NCBI GenBank assembly: GCA_934358675.1 | Contig: CAKRKX010000085.1 | Location: forward strand, 1 to 10,063 | Origin: an uncultured Agathobacter sp. | GTDB lineage: Bacteria; Bacillota; Clostridia; Lachnospirales; Lachnospiraceae | Direction of reading: 5' to 3' | Length of the DNA stretch: 10,063 bases | Part shown: positions 1 to 7,072 of the stretch, piece by piece | Position numbering within the stretch: position 1 is the first letter of the stretch | Layout of the letters: each line of letters starts with the position of its first letter | Position numbers and translations under genes: made by a program | The notes under the pieces: model-generated | What the model was told of the DNA's origin: nothing | What the model saw: only the letters and a program-made list of their open reading frames with translations | The model's database searches: none

Positions 1-892
1 ACTGTAAATTATTCTCCGGCACGCCCGCAAGAATCTCGCGAACCGTCTCCATCTTCGCATCGAGATTGTCGGCAAAGCTGAGCGCCAGCGCCTCGACCAA
101 AGCAGGCTTTTTCGGGGAACCGTACTCAAGCTCTCCGTGATGCGCCAGGATACAGTGCTTCAACTCATTGGCAAGCACAACCGGGAATCCGTCGATCTCG
201 CGGATCTTATCCCCGATCCACTCGGCACCGATCATAATGTGTCCGAGCAGCTGACCTGCGTCTGTATAATCATTCTCCGGGAATGTGGAGAGTTCCTTCA
301 ACTTACCGATATCGTGAAACATTGCGGCAGTCAGCAGCAGATCACGATTCAAAAACGGATAATTCTCTGCAAAATAATTACAGTTTCTCGTCACGCTGAC
401 CGTGTGCTCAAGAAGTCCGCCGACAAAGCCGTGGTGCACGCTTTTTGCAGCGGAATGGAACTTGAACGCCTTGGCAAAAGCCTCATCGTCAAAGAACATA
501 TGTAACAGCTTCGAGAGGTACGGATTCTTGATGGAATTGATATAGCCCATCATCTCGTTGTACATCGTATCGATGTCCTTGTCGGTCACCGGAAGATAAT
601 TCTCCGGCTCATACTCGCCCTCACCGACCTTGCGCACGCGCTTGATGGACAACTGTAAATTTCCCTGAAAACTTGTGACATCTCCGGTGACAGCGACATA
701 ATCCATCGCATCAAACTCATCGATTCCGACCGAACCCGGGTCCCAGATCTTCGCATCGAGCGTTCCGGTCTTATCCTGTAAGATCACATTATCGTAAGGC
801 TTTCCCGACTTGGTCAGTGCCGCCTGTTTAAACTTGCATAAATAGATTTCGTTGATTCTCTCTCCCTCGCGGAGAGTTTCGATAAACTTCAT
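1..892 (-). CDS. yhaM: YhaM-family 3'-5' exoribonuclease (OB fold + HD domain), 3' end beyond window
   Basis: Reading leftward from the ATG at 892 gives 297 open codons with no stop before the window edge. YhaM proteins are about 310-320 residues, so probably only a short C-terminal tail is missing. Residues about 15-90 look like an OB-fold nucleic-acid-binding domain (LTKSGKPYDNVILQDKTGTLDAKIW and the following strands). Residues about 150-280 form an HD phosphohydrolase domain with its expected metal ligands: HHG at 153-155, EH at 162-163, HD of HDIGK at 193-194, H218, HH at 251-252 and D275. In Bacillus the family degrades RNA and single-stranded DNA 3'-5' using Mn2+ or Co2+ and acts in the cytoplasm. 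The start is supported by AAAAGGAG at 898-905, 5 bases from the ATG. This SD overlaps the stop codon of the protease-like gene upstream (11 bases between genes), so the two are very probably co-transcribed. Activity is inferred from the family. Confidence 0.88.
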   Translation of the reverse strand, partial: MKFIETLREGERINEIYLCKFKQAALTKSGKPYDNVILQDKTGTLDAKIWDPGSVGIDEFDAMDYVAVTGDVTSFQGNLQLSIKRVRKVGEGEYEPENYLPVTDKDIDTMYNEMMGYINSIKNPYLSKLLHMFFDDEAFAKAFKFHSAAKSVHHGFVGGLLEHTVSVTRNCNYFAENYPFLNRDLLLTAAMFHDIGKLKELSTFPENDYTDAGQLLGHIMIGAEWIGDKIREIDGFPVVLANELKHCILAHHGELEYGSPKKPALVEALALSFADNLDAKMETVREILAGVPENNLQ

Positions 893-903
893 AATAACTC
901 CTT

Positions 904-2169
904 TTATTTTAAAATTCCTGCCTCAATTTCACAGGTTAATTCTTTATAACCATTGCTTCCTTCGCGCATGAACACAACAGAATACGTCTCGCCCGGCGTC
1001 AGTCCGCGCACCGCCTGCGTGTAGGAATCAGCGGTCGTAATCCTCTGATCATCGATCTGTACAATGACGTCACCGCTCTGCCATCCTGCGTTCATCGCCG
1101 GCGAATCCATCGCCACTTCCTTGATATATACGCCTTTTGGAATACCGTAGGTGTTGGCGATCTTCTCTGTTACTGTCGAAATATGCGCACCGAAATACGG
1201 AATATCCTTCGATGAGAACAAAAGCTTAATGATGTCGTCCAGCTCCTCCGCATCCACTGCCGTCAACGCGCCGGTCGATCCCGCACTGTAATTCTGCATG
1301 ACCACACCGACCATCTCGCCGTCCGTGTTGATCAGGATTCCGCTGCCGTCTTTGCTTGCGACAATGTCGGTCGTGTACACCGAATAGTTGCAGTCCTGCG
1401 TAGAAATCTCATTGCTGGTAGAGGTAATGCATCCCGTCAGAATCGAATAGTTTGTTCCGAGCGGACTTCCCAAAGCGATCACGATGCTGCCCTTGTGCAC
1501 AAGGTTGGATTTTCCAATCTTCATGACACTCACGGAAGCGAGCGTCGTGCTCTCCATCTCATCCTTTGCAACCGAAAGCACTGCAAGACCCGTGTTTGCG
1601 TCATACTTCATCAGCTGCGCAGGTGCGACGGTGTCATCGATAAATGTGACACTGATCTTCGCAGCATTCTTGATGATCTTGCGCTCCGTAAGGATCAGGA
1701 GCTTGCTTCCCGCATCACCCACGATCGTGCCGGACCCCTGTCCTTCACGCTCATAGGAATTGTTAAACCAGTCCGTATCGCTGACCACACTCGTGATCGT
1801 AACGATCGACTTATTCGCAACGTTGCCGATTGAGTAGAGCTGTGTCTGGATCTTCTGATAATCCTGGATCGTAAACGCCTTCACTTCCGCCTCTTCCTGC
1901 TGGGTTTCTTCCGGTGTCTGCGCCGGTTCCTGCGTGTCCTCCGACTCCTGCATCTGCGAACCCGGCATCTGTGTGACCGAATCGTTCTCCTGCATGTTAT
2001 CGCGAAGTACCGGCAACATCAGAAGCATTACAAGAACCGCAGTCAGTGCAAATACGATTCCACATCCTGCGGCAGTCAGAAACTTGATCCAGATACGCTT
2101 GTAATTCTTCGGCTTATCTTTAATTTTCTCTCTTACAAATTCATTCTTCTGTATCTGCTTGTCTTCCAT
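904..2169 (-). CDS. Membrane-anchored HtrA/DegP-like protein with PDZ domain and degenerate protease site
   Basis: 421 residues. A charged N-terminus is followed by one membrane helix at about 31-54, then a Gln/Glu/Thr-rich linker (about 59-96), a trypsin-like S1C fold (about 105-320) and a C-terminal PDZ domain (about 325-418, with GVYIKEV, SPAMNAGWQSGDVIVQID). The fold is clear from GSGTIV (145-150), LAVLSV (195-200), IALGSPLG (231-238) and NTDGEMVGV (281-289). By-eye alignment with E. coli DegP puts K164 (LTERKII) where the catalytic His of TNNHV sits and G194 (NTGLAVL) where the catalytic Asp sits. S276 can align with the nucleophile, but the GNSGG loop is changed to DGSG and is one residue short. 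Classical serine protease activity is therefore unlikely; a substrate-binding, scaffold or sensing role outside the membrane is an inference. The start at 2169 has GAAGGT 5 bases upstream. It is the first gene of a leftward operon with the YhaM-like gene. The fold is secure, the biological role unknown. Confidence 0.87.
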   Translation of the reverse strand: MEDKQIQKNEFVREKIKDKPKNYKRIWIKFLTAAGCGIVFALTAVLVMLLMLPVLRDNMQENDSVTQMPGSQMQESEDTQEPAQTPEETQQEEAEVKAFTIQDYQKIQTQLYSIGNVANKSIVTITSVVSDTDWFNNSYEREGQGSGTIVGDAGSKLLILTERKIIKNAAKISVTFIDDTVAPAQLMKYDANTGLAVLSVAKDEMESTTLASVSVMKIGKSNLVHKGSIVIALGSPLGTNYSILTGCITSTSNEISTQDCNYSVYTTDIVASKDGSGILINTDGEMVGVVMQNYSAGSTGALTAVDAEELDDIIKLLFSSKDIPYFGAHISTVTEKIANTYGIPKGVYIKEVAMDSPAMNAGWQSGDVIVQIDDQRITTADSYTQAVRGLTPGETYSVVFMREGSNGYKELTCEIEAGILK

Positions 2170-2215
2170 CTGCGACCTTCACATTCTCATTCGAAAAACC
2201 AACATATCACACAAT

Positions 2216-2244
2216 ATTATATTCGCATTTATCGACTCTTGCAA
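2216..2244 (-). promoter_or_regulatory. Sigma-A type promoter for the HtrA-like/yhaM operon
   Basis: On the minus strand a -35 box TTGCAA (2244-2239) and a perfect -10 box TATAAT (2221-2216) are separated by exactly 17 bases. Transcription would start near 2209, giving a 5' leader of roughly 40 bases before the ATG at 2169. No other promoter of this quality lies upstream of the gene. Confidence 0.8.
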
Positions 2245-2255
2245 CCATTTTTGCC

Positions 2256-2284
2256 TTTTCCTAAACGTAATTATGGGATATAAT
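2256..2284 (+). promoter_or_regulatory. Probable promoter for mutS2 and the two-component genes
   Basis: A perfect -10 hexamer TATAAT lies at 2279-2284 on the plus strand. The sequence 17 bases upstream (TTTTCC, 2256-2261) is a poor -35 box; the better hexamer TTGCCT at 2251-2256 is 22 bases away, which is too far. If it is used, the transcript would start near 2290, immediately before the first large hairpin, and leave a structured leader of about 220 bases ahead of mutS2. It lies back to back with the promoter of the leftward operon. The weak -35 suggests low basal use or help from an activator; this is an inference. Confidence 0.45.
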
Positions 2285-2291
2285 GATTAAA

Positions 2292-2351
2292 GGGTCAAAA
2301 GGTAGCATCGATGCATGCTTGCTTGCAATTCGATGCATACCTTAGTGACCC
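2292..2351. repeat. Large imperfect palindrome (hairpin 1) at the head of the mutS2 leader
   Basis: Three paired blocks stack into one long stem: GGGTCA (2292-2297) with TGACCC (2346-2351), AAGGTA (2299-2304) with TACCTT (2338-2343), and GCATCGA (2305-2311) with TCGATGC (2330-2336). Only small defects interrupt it: one base opposite two (2298 against 2344-2345) and a bulged A at 2337, giving 19 pairs. The 18-base loop (2312-2329) can close further through TGCA/TGCA. There is no T-run after it, so it does not look like an intrinsic terminator. It may be an RNA element in the leader or an intergenic palindromic repeat (REP/MITE-like). Confidence 0.7.
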
Positions 2352-2357
2352 GTACTA

Positions 2358-2414
2358 CACCGAGAAAGTAGCAATTTACAATGCAAAGCATGTAAATTAG
2401 CGGATTTCGAGGTG
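2358..2414 (+). repeat. Two-tier stem-loop (hairpin 2) in the mutS2 leader
   Basis: The inner hairpin pairs AATTTAC (2373-2379) with GTAAATT (2392-2398), then ATGC (2381-2384) with GCAT (2388-2391), around an AAA triloop with one bulged A at 2380. An outer stem can enclose it: CACC (2358-2361) with GGTG (2411-2414) and GAAA (2364-2367) with TTTC (2405-2408). Between these two outer blocks GA faces GA, the arrangement that forms tandem sheared G-A pairs in RNA. This outer stem makes a folded RNA more likely than a simple DNA palindrome, but no known riboswitch or T-box consensus is recognised. Confidence 0.6.
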
Positions 2415-2417
2415 GAG

Positions 2418-2453
2418 TCAGATTACGGGAATGCGAAGCATGTAGTAATCTGA
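2418..2453 (+). repeat. Stem-loop (hairpin 3) with GCGAAGC apex in the mutS2 leader
   Basis: TCAGATTAC (2418-2426) pairs perfectly with GTAATCTGA (2445-2453). After an internal loop (GGGA opposite GTA), ATGC (2431-2434) pairs with GCAT (2438-2441) around a GAA triloop. The apex GCGAAGC is a known unusually stable mini-hairpin sequence. The apex closely resembles that of the preceding hairpin (ATGCAAAGCATGTA versus ATGCGAAGCATGTA), while the outer stems differ in sequence. The rest of the leader up to the mutS2 ribosome binding site (2454-2499) is AT-rich, with an overlapping pair of short palindromes at 2477-2490. Confidence 0.65.
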
Positions 2454-2511
2454 TTAATCATAAATAACGGGCAAATGTATTAATACGTATCAAGATGATA
2501 GAGGACACACC

Positions 2512-4890
2512 ATGAACAAAAAAGTTTATCATACATTGGAATACTACAAGATCCTTGACATGCTCGCCGGTTATGCGGCATGCGAGGAGACACGCGAGCG
2601 CTGTCTGGCTTTAACACCGCTGACCGACGCCGCGGAGATCAACCGCCTTCAGACCACGACCGCCGACGCACTCAGCCGCCTGTATAAAGGAAGCGGCATC
2701 AGTTTCGCGGGCGTCCATAATGTGAACGGAGCCTTAAAGCGCCTGGATATCGGCGGCACCTTAAACACATCCGAGCTGCTGATGATCAGCTCTCTCCTTG
2801 AGGTGGCCAAACGCGCCAAATCCTACGACCGCTCCGACCGCGCAGACGACAAGATCGATTCGCTCTCGCCGCTTTTCTCACAGATTGAGCCGCTGACACC
2901 TCTGCACGAGGAGATCAAGCGCTGCATCATCGGCGAGGATGAGATTGCAGACGATGCAAGCCCGGCTCTCGCCAAAGTGCGCAAATCGATCCGCGGCATG
3001 AACGACCGCATTCACGCGCAGCTGACCAGCCTGATGAATAACACGACAACGAGAAGCTATTTGCAGGATGCCGTCATCACGATGCGCGACGGACGCTACT
3101 GCCTGCCGGTCAAGGCGGAGGCAAAGACATCCGTTCCTGGAATGGTGCATGACCAGTCCTCCAGCGGTTCCACGCTTTTTATCGAGCCGATGGCTGTGGT
3201 CAATTTAAACAATGAACTCCGCGAATTATTCTTAAAGGAACAGGAAGAGATCAATGCGATCCTCGCGGAATTATCGAACCGGGTTGCCGAGAACGCCAAC
3301 GGAATCCGACAGGATTACGCCGTGCTCGCAGAACTCGATTTCATTTTCGCGAAGGCACAGCTCGCGAAATCCTACAACGGTGTTGCTCCTGTCTTCAATG
3401 AAGAGGGACGCATCAACATCCGCAAGGGAAGACATCCGCTGCTCGACCCGAAGAAAGTCGTACCGATCGACGTGCGGCTCGGCGATGACTTCCGCCAGCT
3501 GATCGTGACCGGACCGAATACCGGAGGTAAGACCGTATCGCTGAAAACGGTCGGACTCCTGACACTGATGGGACAGGCAGGACTTCACATTCCGGCAGGC
3601 GACCGCTCGGAACTTGCAATCTTCCATGAGATCTTCGCAGACATCGGAGATGAGCAGAGTATTGAACAGAGTTTAAGTACATTCTCCTCCCACATGACAA
3701 ATATCGTGCGGATTCTAAAGAAGGCGGATGACCGGAGCTTATGCCTTTTTGATGAGTTGTGTGCCGGAACCGATCCGACGGAAGGTGCCGCACTCGCGAT
3801 CTCGATCCTGCACAAGCTGCACCAGTACGGCGCCACAACGATGGCAACCACGCATTACAGTGAGTTGAAAGTCTATGCGCTTTCTACCGAGGGTGTGGAA
3901 AACGCGTGCTGCGAGTTCGACGTCGAAACATTAAGTCCGACCTACCGGCTTCTCATCGGTATTCCGGGCAAAAGTAATGCTTTTGCGATCAGCTCCAAGC
4001 TCGGACTGGCGGAGAATATTATCGAGGATGCGAGGAGTCGACTGAGTGATAAAGATGTTGACTTTGAAGATATGCTCGCCAACCTCGAAGCCAGCCGTAT
4101 CACGATTGAAAAAGAACAGTTGGAAATTCAGAAATATAAATCAGAAATTGAACAGCTCAAGCAGAAACTGACCACGAAAAATGAACGCCTCGATGCCAGC
4201 CGCGACGACATTCTGCGCAAGGCAAACGAAGAAGCTTACCAGATTCTCAAAGAAGCGAAGGATCTTGCGGACGAGACGATCCGCAACTTCAACAAATACG
4301 GTCAGGGACAGGCTCCGATGAGCAAGATGGAGAAAGAACGAAGCCGCGTGCGCGACAAGATGAGCGAGCGCGAGAAGAATCTCTCCATGAAGAAGAAAGA
4401 GACGGTCAACCACAAGGTTCCGAAGAAGCTGCGCATCGGCGATTCCGTCAAAGTTCTCTCCATGAACTTAAAAGGAACTGTCCACACACTGCCGAACGCC
4501 AAAGGTGATCTGTATGTGCAGATGGGAATCCTTCGTTCTCTGGTCAACATCAAGGATCTGGTACTCATCGATGAAGATGCTTCACCAATTGCAAAAAAAT
4601 ACGGTGGAAGCGGCTCAGGCAAGATCAAGATGAGCAAATCCGCATCCGTATCAACGGAGATCAACCTTATCGGCATGACGGTCGACGAGGCGATCGCGCA
4701 TCTGGATAAATACCTGGATGATGCGTATCTAGCACATCTTCCGTCCGTGCGCATCGTACACGGAAAAGGAACCGGAGCTCTGCGCAATGCCGTACAGGCG
4801 CATCTGCGCAAACAAAAATATGTGAAATCATTCCATGCCGGAGCCGCCGGGGAAGGCGATGCCGGCGTGACTATCGCAGAATTTGAATAA
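2512..4890 (+). CDS. mutS2: Endonuclease/ribosome-rescue ATPase MutS2
   Basis: 792 residues, the usual length for MutS2. The MutS core and clamp helices span about 1-300. The ATPase follows with Walker A GPNTGGKT (334-341), the STFSSHM signature (389-395), Walker B LCLFDE (410-415) and TTHYSE (446-451). A long charged coiled coil runs from about 515 to 635, then a KOW-like strand region (about 640-690) and a C-terminal Smr domain (about 713-792) with HGKGTG at 750-755. As in other MutS2 proteins, the mismatch-recognition N-terminus of MutS is absent. In Bacillus, MutS2 acts on collided ribosomes, and it is linked to suppression of recombination in other species. The Smr LDLRG motif reads INLIG (717-721), so its conserved Asp and Arg are replaced. 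The ATG at 2512 follows GAGG (2501-2504) by 7 bases. It is first in an apparent operon with the regulator and kinase genes downstream. Confidence 0.97.
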   Translation: MNKKVYHTLEYYKILDMLAGYAACEETRERCLALTPLTDAAEINRLQTTTADALSRLYKGSGISFAGVHNVNGALKRLDIGGTLNTSELLMISSLLEVAKRAKSYDRSDRADDKIDSLSPLFSQIEPLTPLHEEIKRCIIGEDEIADDASPALAKVRKSIRGMNDRIHAQLTSLMNNTTTRSYLQDAVITMRDGRYCLPVKAEAKTSVPGMVHDQSSSGSTLFIEPMAVVNLNNELRELFLKEQEEINAILAELSNRVAENANGIRQDYAVLAELDFIFAKAQLAKSYNGVAPVFNEEGRINIRKGRHPLLDPKKVVPIDVRLGDDFRQLIVTGPNTGGKTVSLKTVGLLTLMGQAGLHIPAGDRSELAIFHEIFADIGDEQSIEQSLSTFSSHMTNIVRILKKADDRSLCLFDELCAGTDPTEGAALAISILHKLHQYGATTMATTHYSELKVYALSTEGVENACCEFDVETLSPTYRLLIGIPGKSNAFAISSKLGLAENIIEDARSRLSDKDVDFEDMLANLEASRITIEKEQLEIQKYKSEIEQLKQKLTTKNERLDASRDDILRKANEEAYQILKEAKDLADETIRNFNKYGQGQAPMSKMEKERSRVRDKMSEREKNLSMKKKETVNHKVPKKLRIGDSVKVLSMNLKGTVHTLPNAKGDLYVQMGILRSLVNIKDLVLIDEDASPIAKKYGGSGSGKIKMSKSASVSTEINLIGMTVDEAIAHLDKYLDDAYLAHLPSVRIVHGKGTGALRNAVQAHLRKQKYVKSFHAGAAGEGDAGVTIAEFE

Positions 4891-4914
4891 ACGAATCAAA
4901 ACAGGAGGAATGTC

Positions 4915-5616
4915 ATGGTATCCAAACAGAAAATACTCATCGTCGATGACGATAACAACATCGCAGAACTGATATCGCTCTACCTCACAAAGGAGTGCTA
5001 CGACACCCGCATCGTCAATGACGGCGAGGAAGCGCTTGTCGCTTTTGAACAATACAATCCGAATCTGATCCTGCTCGATCTGATGCTTCCGGGCATCGAC
5101 GGCTATCAGGTATGCCGTGAGATCCGTGCGAAAAACAACACGCCGATCATCATGCTTTCCGCAAAAGGCGAAATCTTCGACAAGGTGCTCGGACTCGAGC
5201 TAGGCGCGGACGATTACATCCTGAAGCCTTTTGACTCAAAGGAACTGGTTGCCCGTGTAAAGGCAGTACTCCGCCGCTACCAGCCGGTAAAGACCGAATC
5301 TCCGGTCGTGGAAGTCAAATGCGTGGAGTATCCGGATCTGATCATCAATCTCTCAAACTATTCGGTCGTCTACAACGGACGTCCGATCGATATGCCGCCG
5401 AAGGAGCTGGAACTTCTCTATTTTCTTGCTGCTTCACCGAATCAGGTATTTACCAGAGAGCAGCTTCTCGATCATATCTGGGGATACGAATATATCGGCG
5501 ATACGCGAACCGTGGATGTACACGTAAAACGTCTCCGTGAGAAGATCAAGGATCACAAATCCTGGTCGATTGCTACCGTCTGGGGCATCGGCTATAAATT
5601 TGAGGTAGCAGAATGA
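4915..5616 (+). CDS. OmpR/PhoB-family response regulator
   Basis: 233 residues with the standard two-domain layout. The receiver domain (about 5-121) has the acidic pair D11-D12, phospho-acceptor D55 within LLDLMLPG, S82 at the switch Ser/Thr position and K104 in LKPF. The C-terminal winged-helix DNA-binding domain (about 135-230) carries the recognition-helix segment TRTVDVHVKRLREKI and the wing TVWGIGYKF. It should be phosphorylated by the adjacent kinase and act as a transcription factor; its target genes cannot be told from this window. The start at 4915 has a perfect AGGAGG at 4903-4908, 6 bases upstream. Only 24 bases separate it from the mutS2 stop and no promoter is seen in that gap, so it probably shares the mutS2 transcript, though an internal promoter within mutS2 is possible. 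It belongs to the PhoP/WalR/ResD-like group; a finer assignment is not supported. Confidence 0.94.
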   Translation: MVSKQKILIVDDDNNIAELISLYLTKECYDTRIVNDGEEALVAFEQYNPNLILLDLMLPGIDGYQVCREIRAKNNTPIIMLSAKGEIFDKVLGLELGADDYILKPFDSKELVARVKAVLRRYQPVKTESPVVEVKCVEYPDLIINLSNYSVVYNGRPIDMPPKELELLYFLAASPNQVFTREQLLDHIWGYEYIGDTRTVDVHVKRLREKIKDHKSWSIATVWGIGYKFEVAE

Positions 5617-7052
5617 AATCACGCATGTACATAAAAATGCTTCTCGGCTACGTGCTGTTCGGCATCTGTGCCATCGTTATCCTGTGCACATTTACCCAGC
5701 ATACCGTAAGCTCCAGCCTCGAGCGCCGCGAAGCACAGCAGCTCTACCGGGAATCGAATCTGATTGCCTCCGGCTACGCTGCCAACTTTATGAATTCCTC
5801 GCTGTCGCTGGAAGATTTTCAATCGCAGATGGAACTGCTCAGCACATATCTGTCGGCGGAGATCTGGGTTGTGGATAATCAGGGACACATCCTTTTTAAT
5901 TCTTCCGATGCACAGATCGGACAGAATGCGGCGCGCTCGGAATACACAAGCCTCGAGAACTTCGACCGTATCGATTTTGGGAACCAGTACTACACGATCG
6001 GGCGTTTTTACGGAATGTTCAACGAAGATACGCTCAGCGTTTTCTCACCGGTCACTTCCAACTACCGCGTCCGCAGCTATGTGATCATTCACAAACCGGT
6101 ATCGAGCACGATCGGCGTTGCCAATGAATTCATGAACATCACGTTCTATACGGTCGGTCTGCTGGCACTGTGCGCATTGCTTTTGCTGCTGGCCTTTTCC
6201 TATACAAACTACCGGCCGCTGCGCAAGATCACCAATGTTGCGCGAAGCTACGCCAAAGGCAATTTTGAGCCGCGCATCGACATTCATACGAACGACGAGC
6301 TCGGCATCATCGGCAACACGATGAACTATATGGCAAACGAGCTGGACACGCTCGAGGAAGACCAGCGAAAATTTATTTCCAACGTGTCGCATGACTTCCG
6401 CTCGCCGCTGACTTCGATCAAGGGCTACATCGAAGCGATGCTCGACGGAACGATTCCGGTCGAGATGCAGGATAAATACTTAAATATCATTCTCTTCGAG
6501 ACAGAACGGCTGACCAAGCTGACACAGGGCATTCTTGATCTCAACCAGTTCGGGCGCCATCGCGGCATGATGCTTGATCTCGCCGACTTTGACATCAACC
6601 GGATGATCAAGACAACGATCCTTACCTTCGAGGGCACCTGCGAGAAAAAAGGCCTCACCTTTGATCTCGTCCTCACCGGGCAGGAACTGTTTGTACACGG
6701 CGATATGAGCAAGATTCAGCAGGTGCTGTACAATCTGATCGACAATGCGACAAAGTTCTCGCACCAGAACGGCGCGATCAAGATCGAGACGAGCATCAAA
6801 AACGAGAAAGTCTTTATCTCGGTCAAGGATTCCGGCATCGGCATCCCGGCGGACAGCATCAAAAAAATCTGGGACCGTTTCTACAAAACCGACCTCTCAC
6901 GAGGCAAGGATAAGAAAGGAACCGGACTCGGTCTCTCGATCGTCAAAGAGATCATTCAGGCGCACAACGAACACATCAATGTCATCAGTACGGAAGGTGT
7001 CGGAACGGAATTCATCTTCACCTTGCCGCTCTCACAAAAAGAAGTGCAGTAG
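5613..7052 (+). CDS. Sensor histidine kinase (HAMP-HisKA-HATPase)
   Basis: 479 residues. Membrane helices at about 10-28 and 178-198 flank an extracellular region of about 150 residues with a PAS/Cache-like stretch (ETWVV-type strands near 83-97, EIWVVDNQGHILFNSS). A HAMP linker follows (about 199-250), then HisKA with phospho-acceptor H260 in SHDFRSPLTSIKGY, and the ATPase domain with N box NLIDNA (374-379), G1 DSGIGI (406-411), F box RFYKTD (422-427) and G2 GTGLGLS (436-442). All residues needed for autophosphorylation are present. The ATG overlaps the regulator stop as ATGA and GAGG lies 7 bases upstream, so the pair is translationally coupled and forms one two-component system. The architecture resembles PhoR/WalK-type kinases; the stimulus is not evident. 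Its last three codons and stop sit inside the left arm of the terminator stem. Confidence 0.94.
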   Translation: MKSRMYIKMLLGYVLFGICAIVILCTFTQHTVSSSLERREAQQLYRESNLIASGYAANFMNSSLSLEDFQSQMELLSTYLSAEIWVVDNQGHILFNSSDAQIGQNAARSEYTSLENFDRIDFGNQYYTIGRFYGMFNEDTLSVFSPVTSNYRVRSYVIIHKPVSSTIGVANEFMNITFYTVGLLALCALLLLLAFSYTNYRPLRKITNVARSYAKGNFEPRIDIHTNDELGIIGNTMNYMANELDTLEEDQRKFISNVSHDFRSPLTSIKGYIEAMLDGTIPVEMQDKYLNIILFETERLTKLTQGILDLNQFGRHRGMMLDLADFDINRMIKTTILTFEGTCEKKGLTFDLVLTGQELFVHGDMSKIQQVLYNLIDNATKFSHQNGAIKIETSIKNEKVFISVKDSGIGIPADSIKKIWDRFYKTDLSRGKDKKGTGLGLSIVKEIIQAHNEHINVISTEGVGTEFIFTLPLSQKEVQ

Positions 7053-7071
7053 CATATGCCACTGCACTTCT
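7040..7071. terminator. Bidirectional intrinsic terminator between convergent operons
   Basis: AGAAGTGCAGT (7040-7050) pairs perfectly with ACTGCACTTCT (7061-7071), and the loop can close further by GC/GC around ATAT. On the minus strand the stem is followed at once by TTTTT (7040-7036), a strong intrinsic terminator for the aspS operon, whose last stop codon ends only one base before the stem. On the plus strand the following sequence TCTTAATTTTCTT is T-rich but interrupted, so termination of the mutS2-kinase transcript is likely but weaker. The left arm encodes the kinase's final Glu-Val-Gln. Confidence 0.88.
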
Positions 7072-7072
7072 C

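Noticed and set aside
137..505. 122-codon plus-strand ORF opposite the YhaM-like gene
   Set aside because: It lies antisense to the conserved HD domain and has no recognisable protein features; a shadow frame.
2251..2284. TTGCCT/TATAAT as a standard mutS2 promoter
   Set aside because: The 22-base spacer is too long for sigma-A; only the -10 box is kept, with a weak -35 at 2256-2261.
2292..2351. Intrinsic terminator for a rightward transcript
   Set aside because: The stem is not followed by a run of T on either strand and no gene ends next to it.
2292..2453. T-box, riboswitch or CRISPR array in the mutS2 leader
   Set aside because: No T-box anti-terminator motif or terminator is present, the stems differ in sequence and length, and there are no regular repeats with spacers.
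3413..3847. 144-codon minus-strand ORF inside mutS2
   Set aside because: Antisense to the Walker A/B region; Arg/Ser-rich composition is typical of a shadow frame.
4302..4811. 169-codon minus-strand ORF inside mutS2
   Set aside because: Antisense to the coiled coil and Smr domain, Arg/Ser-rich, no SD in a sensible position.
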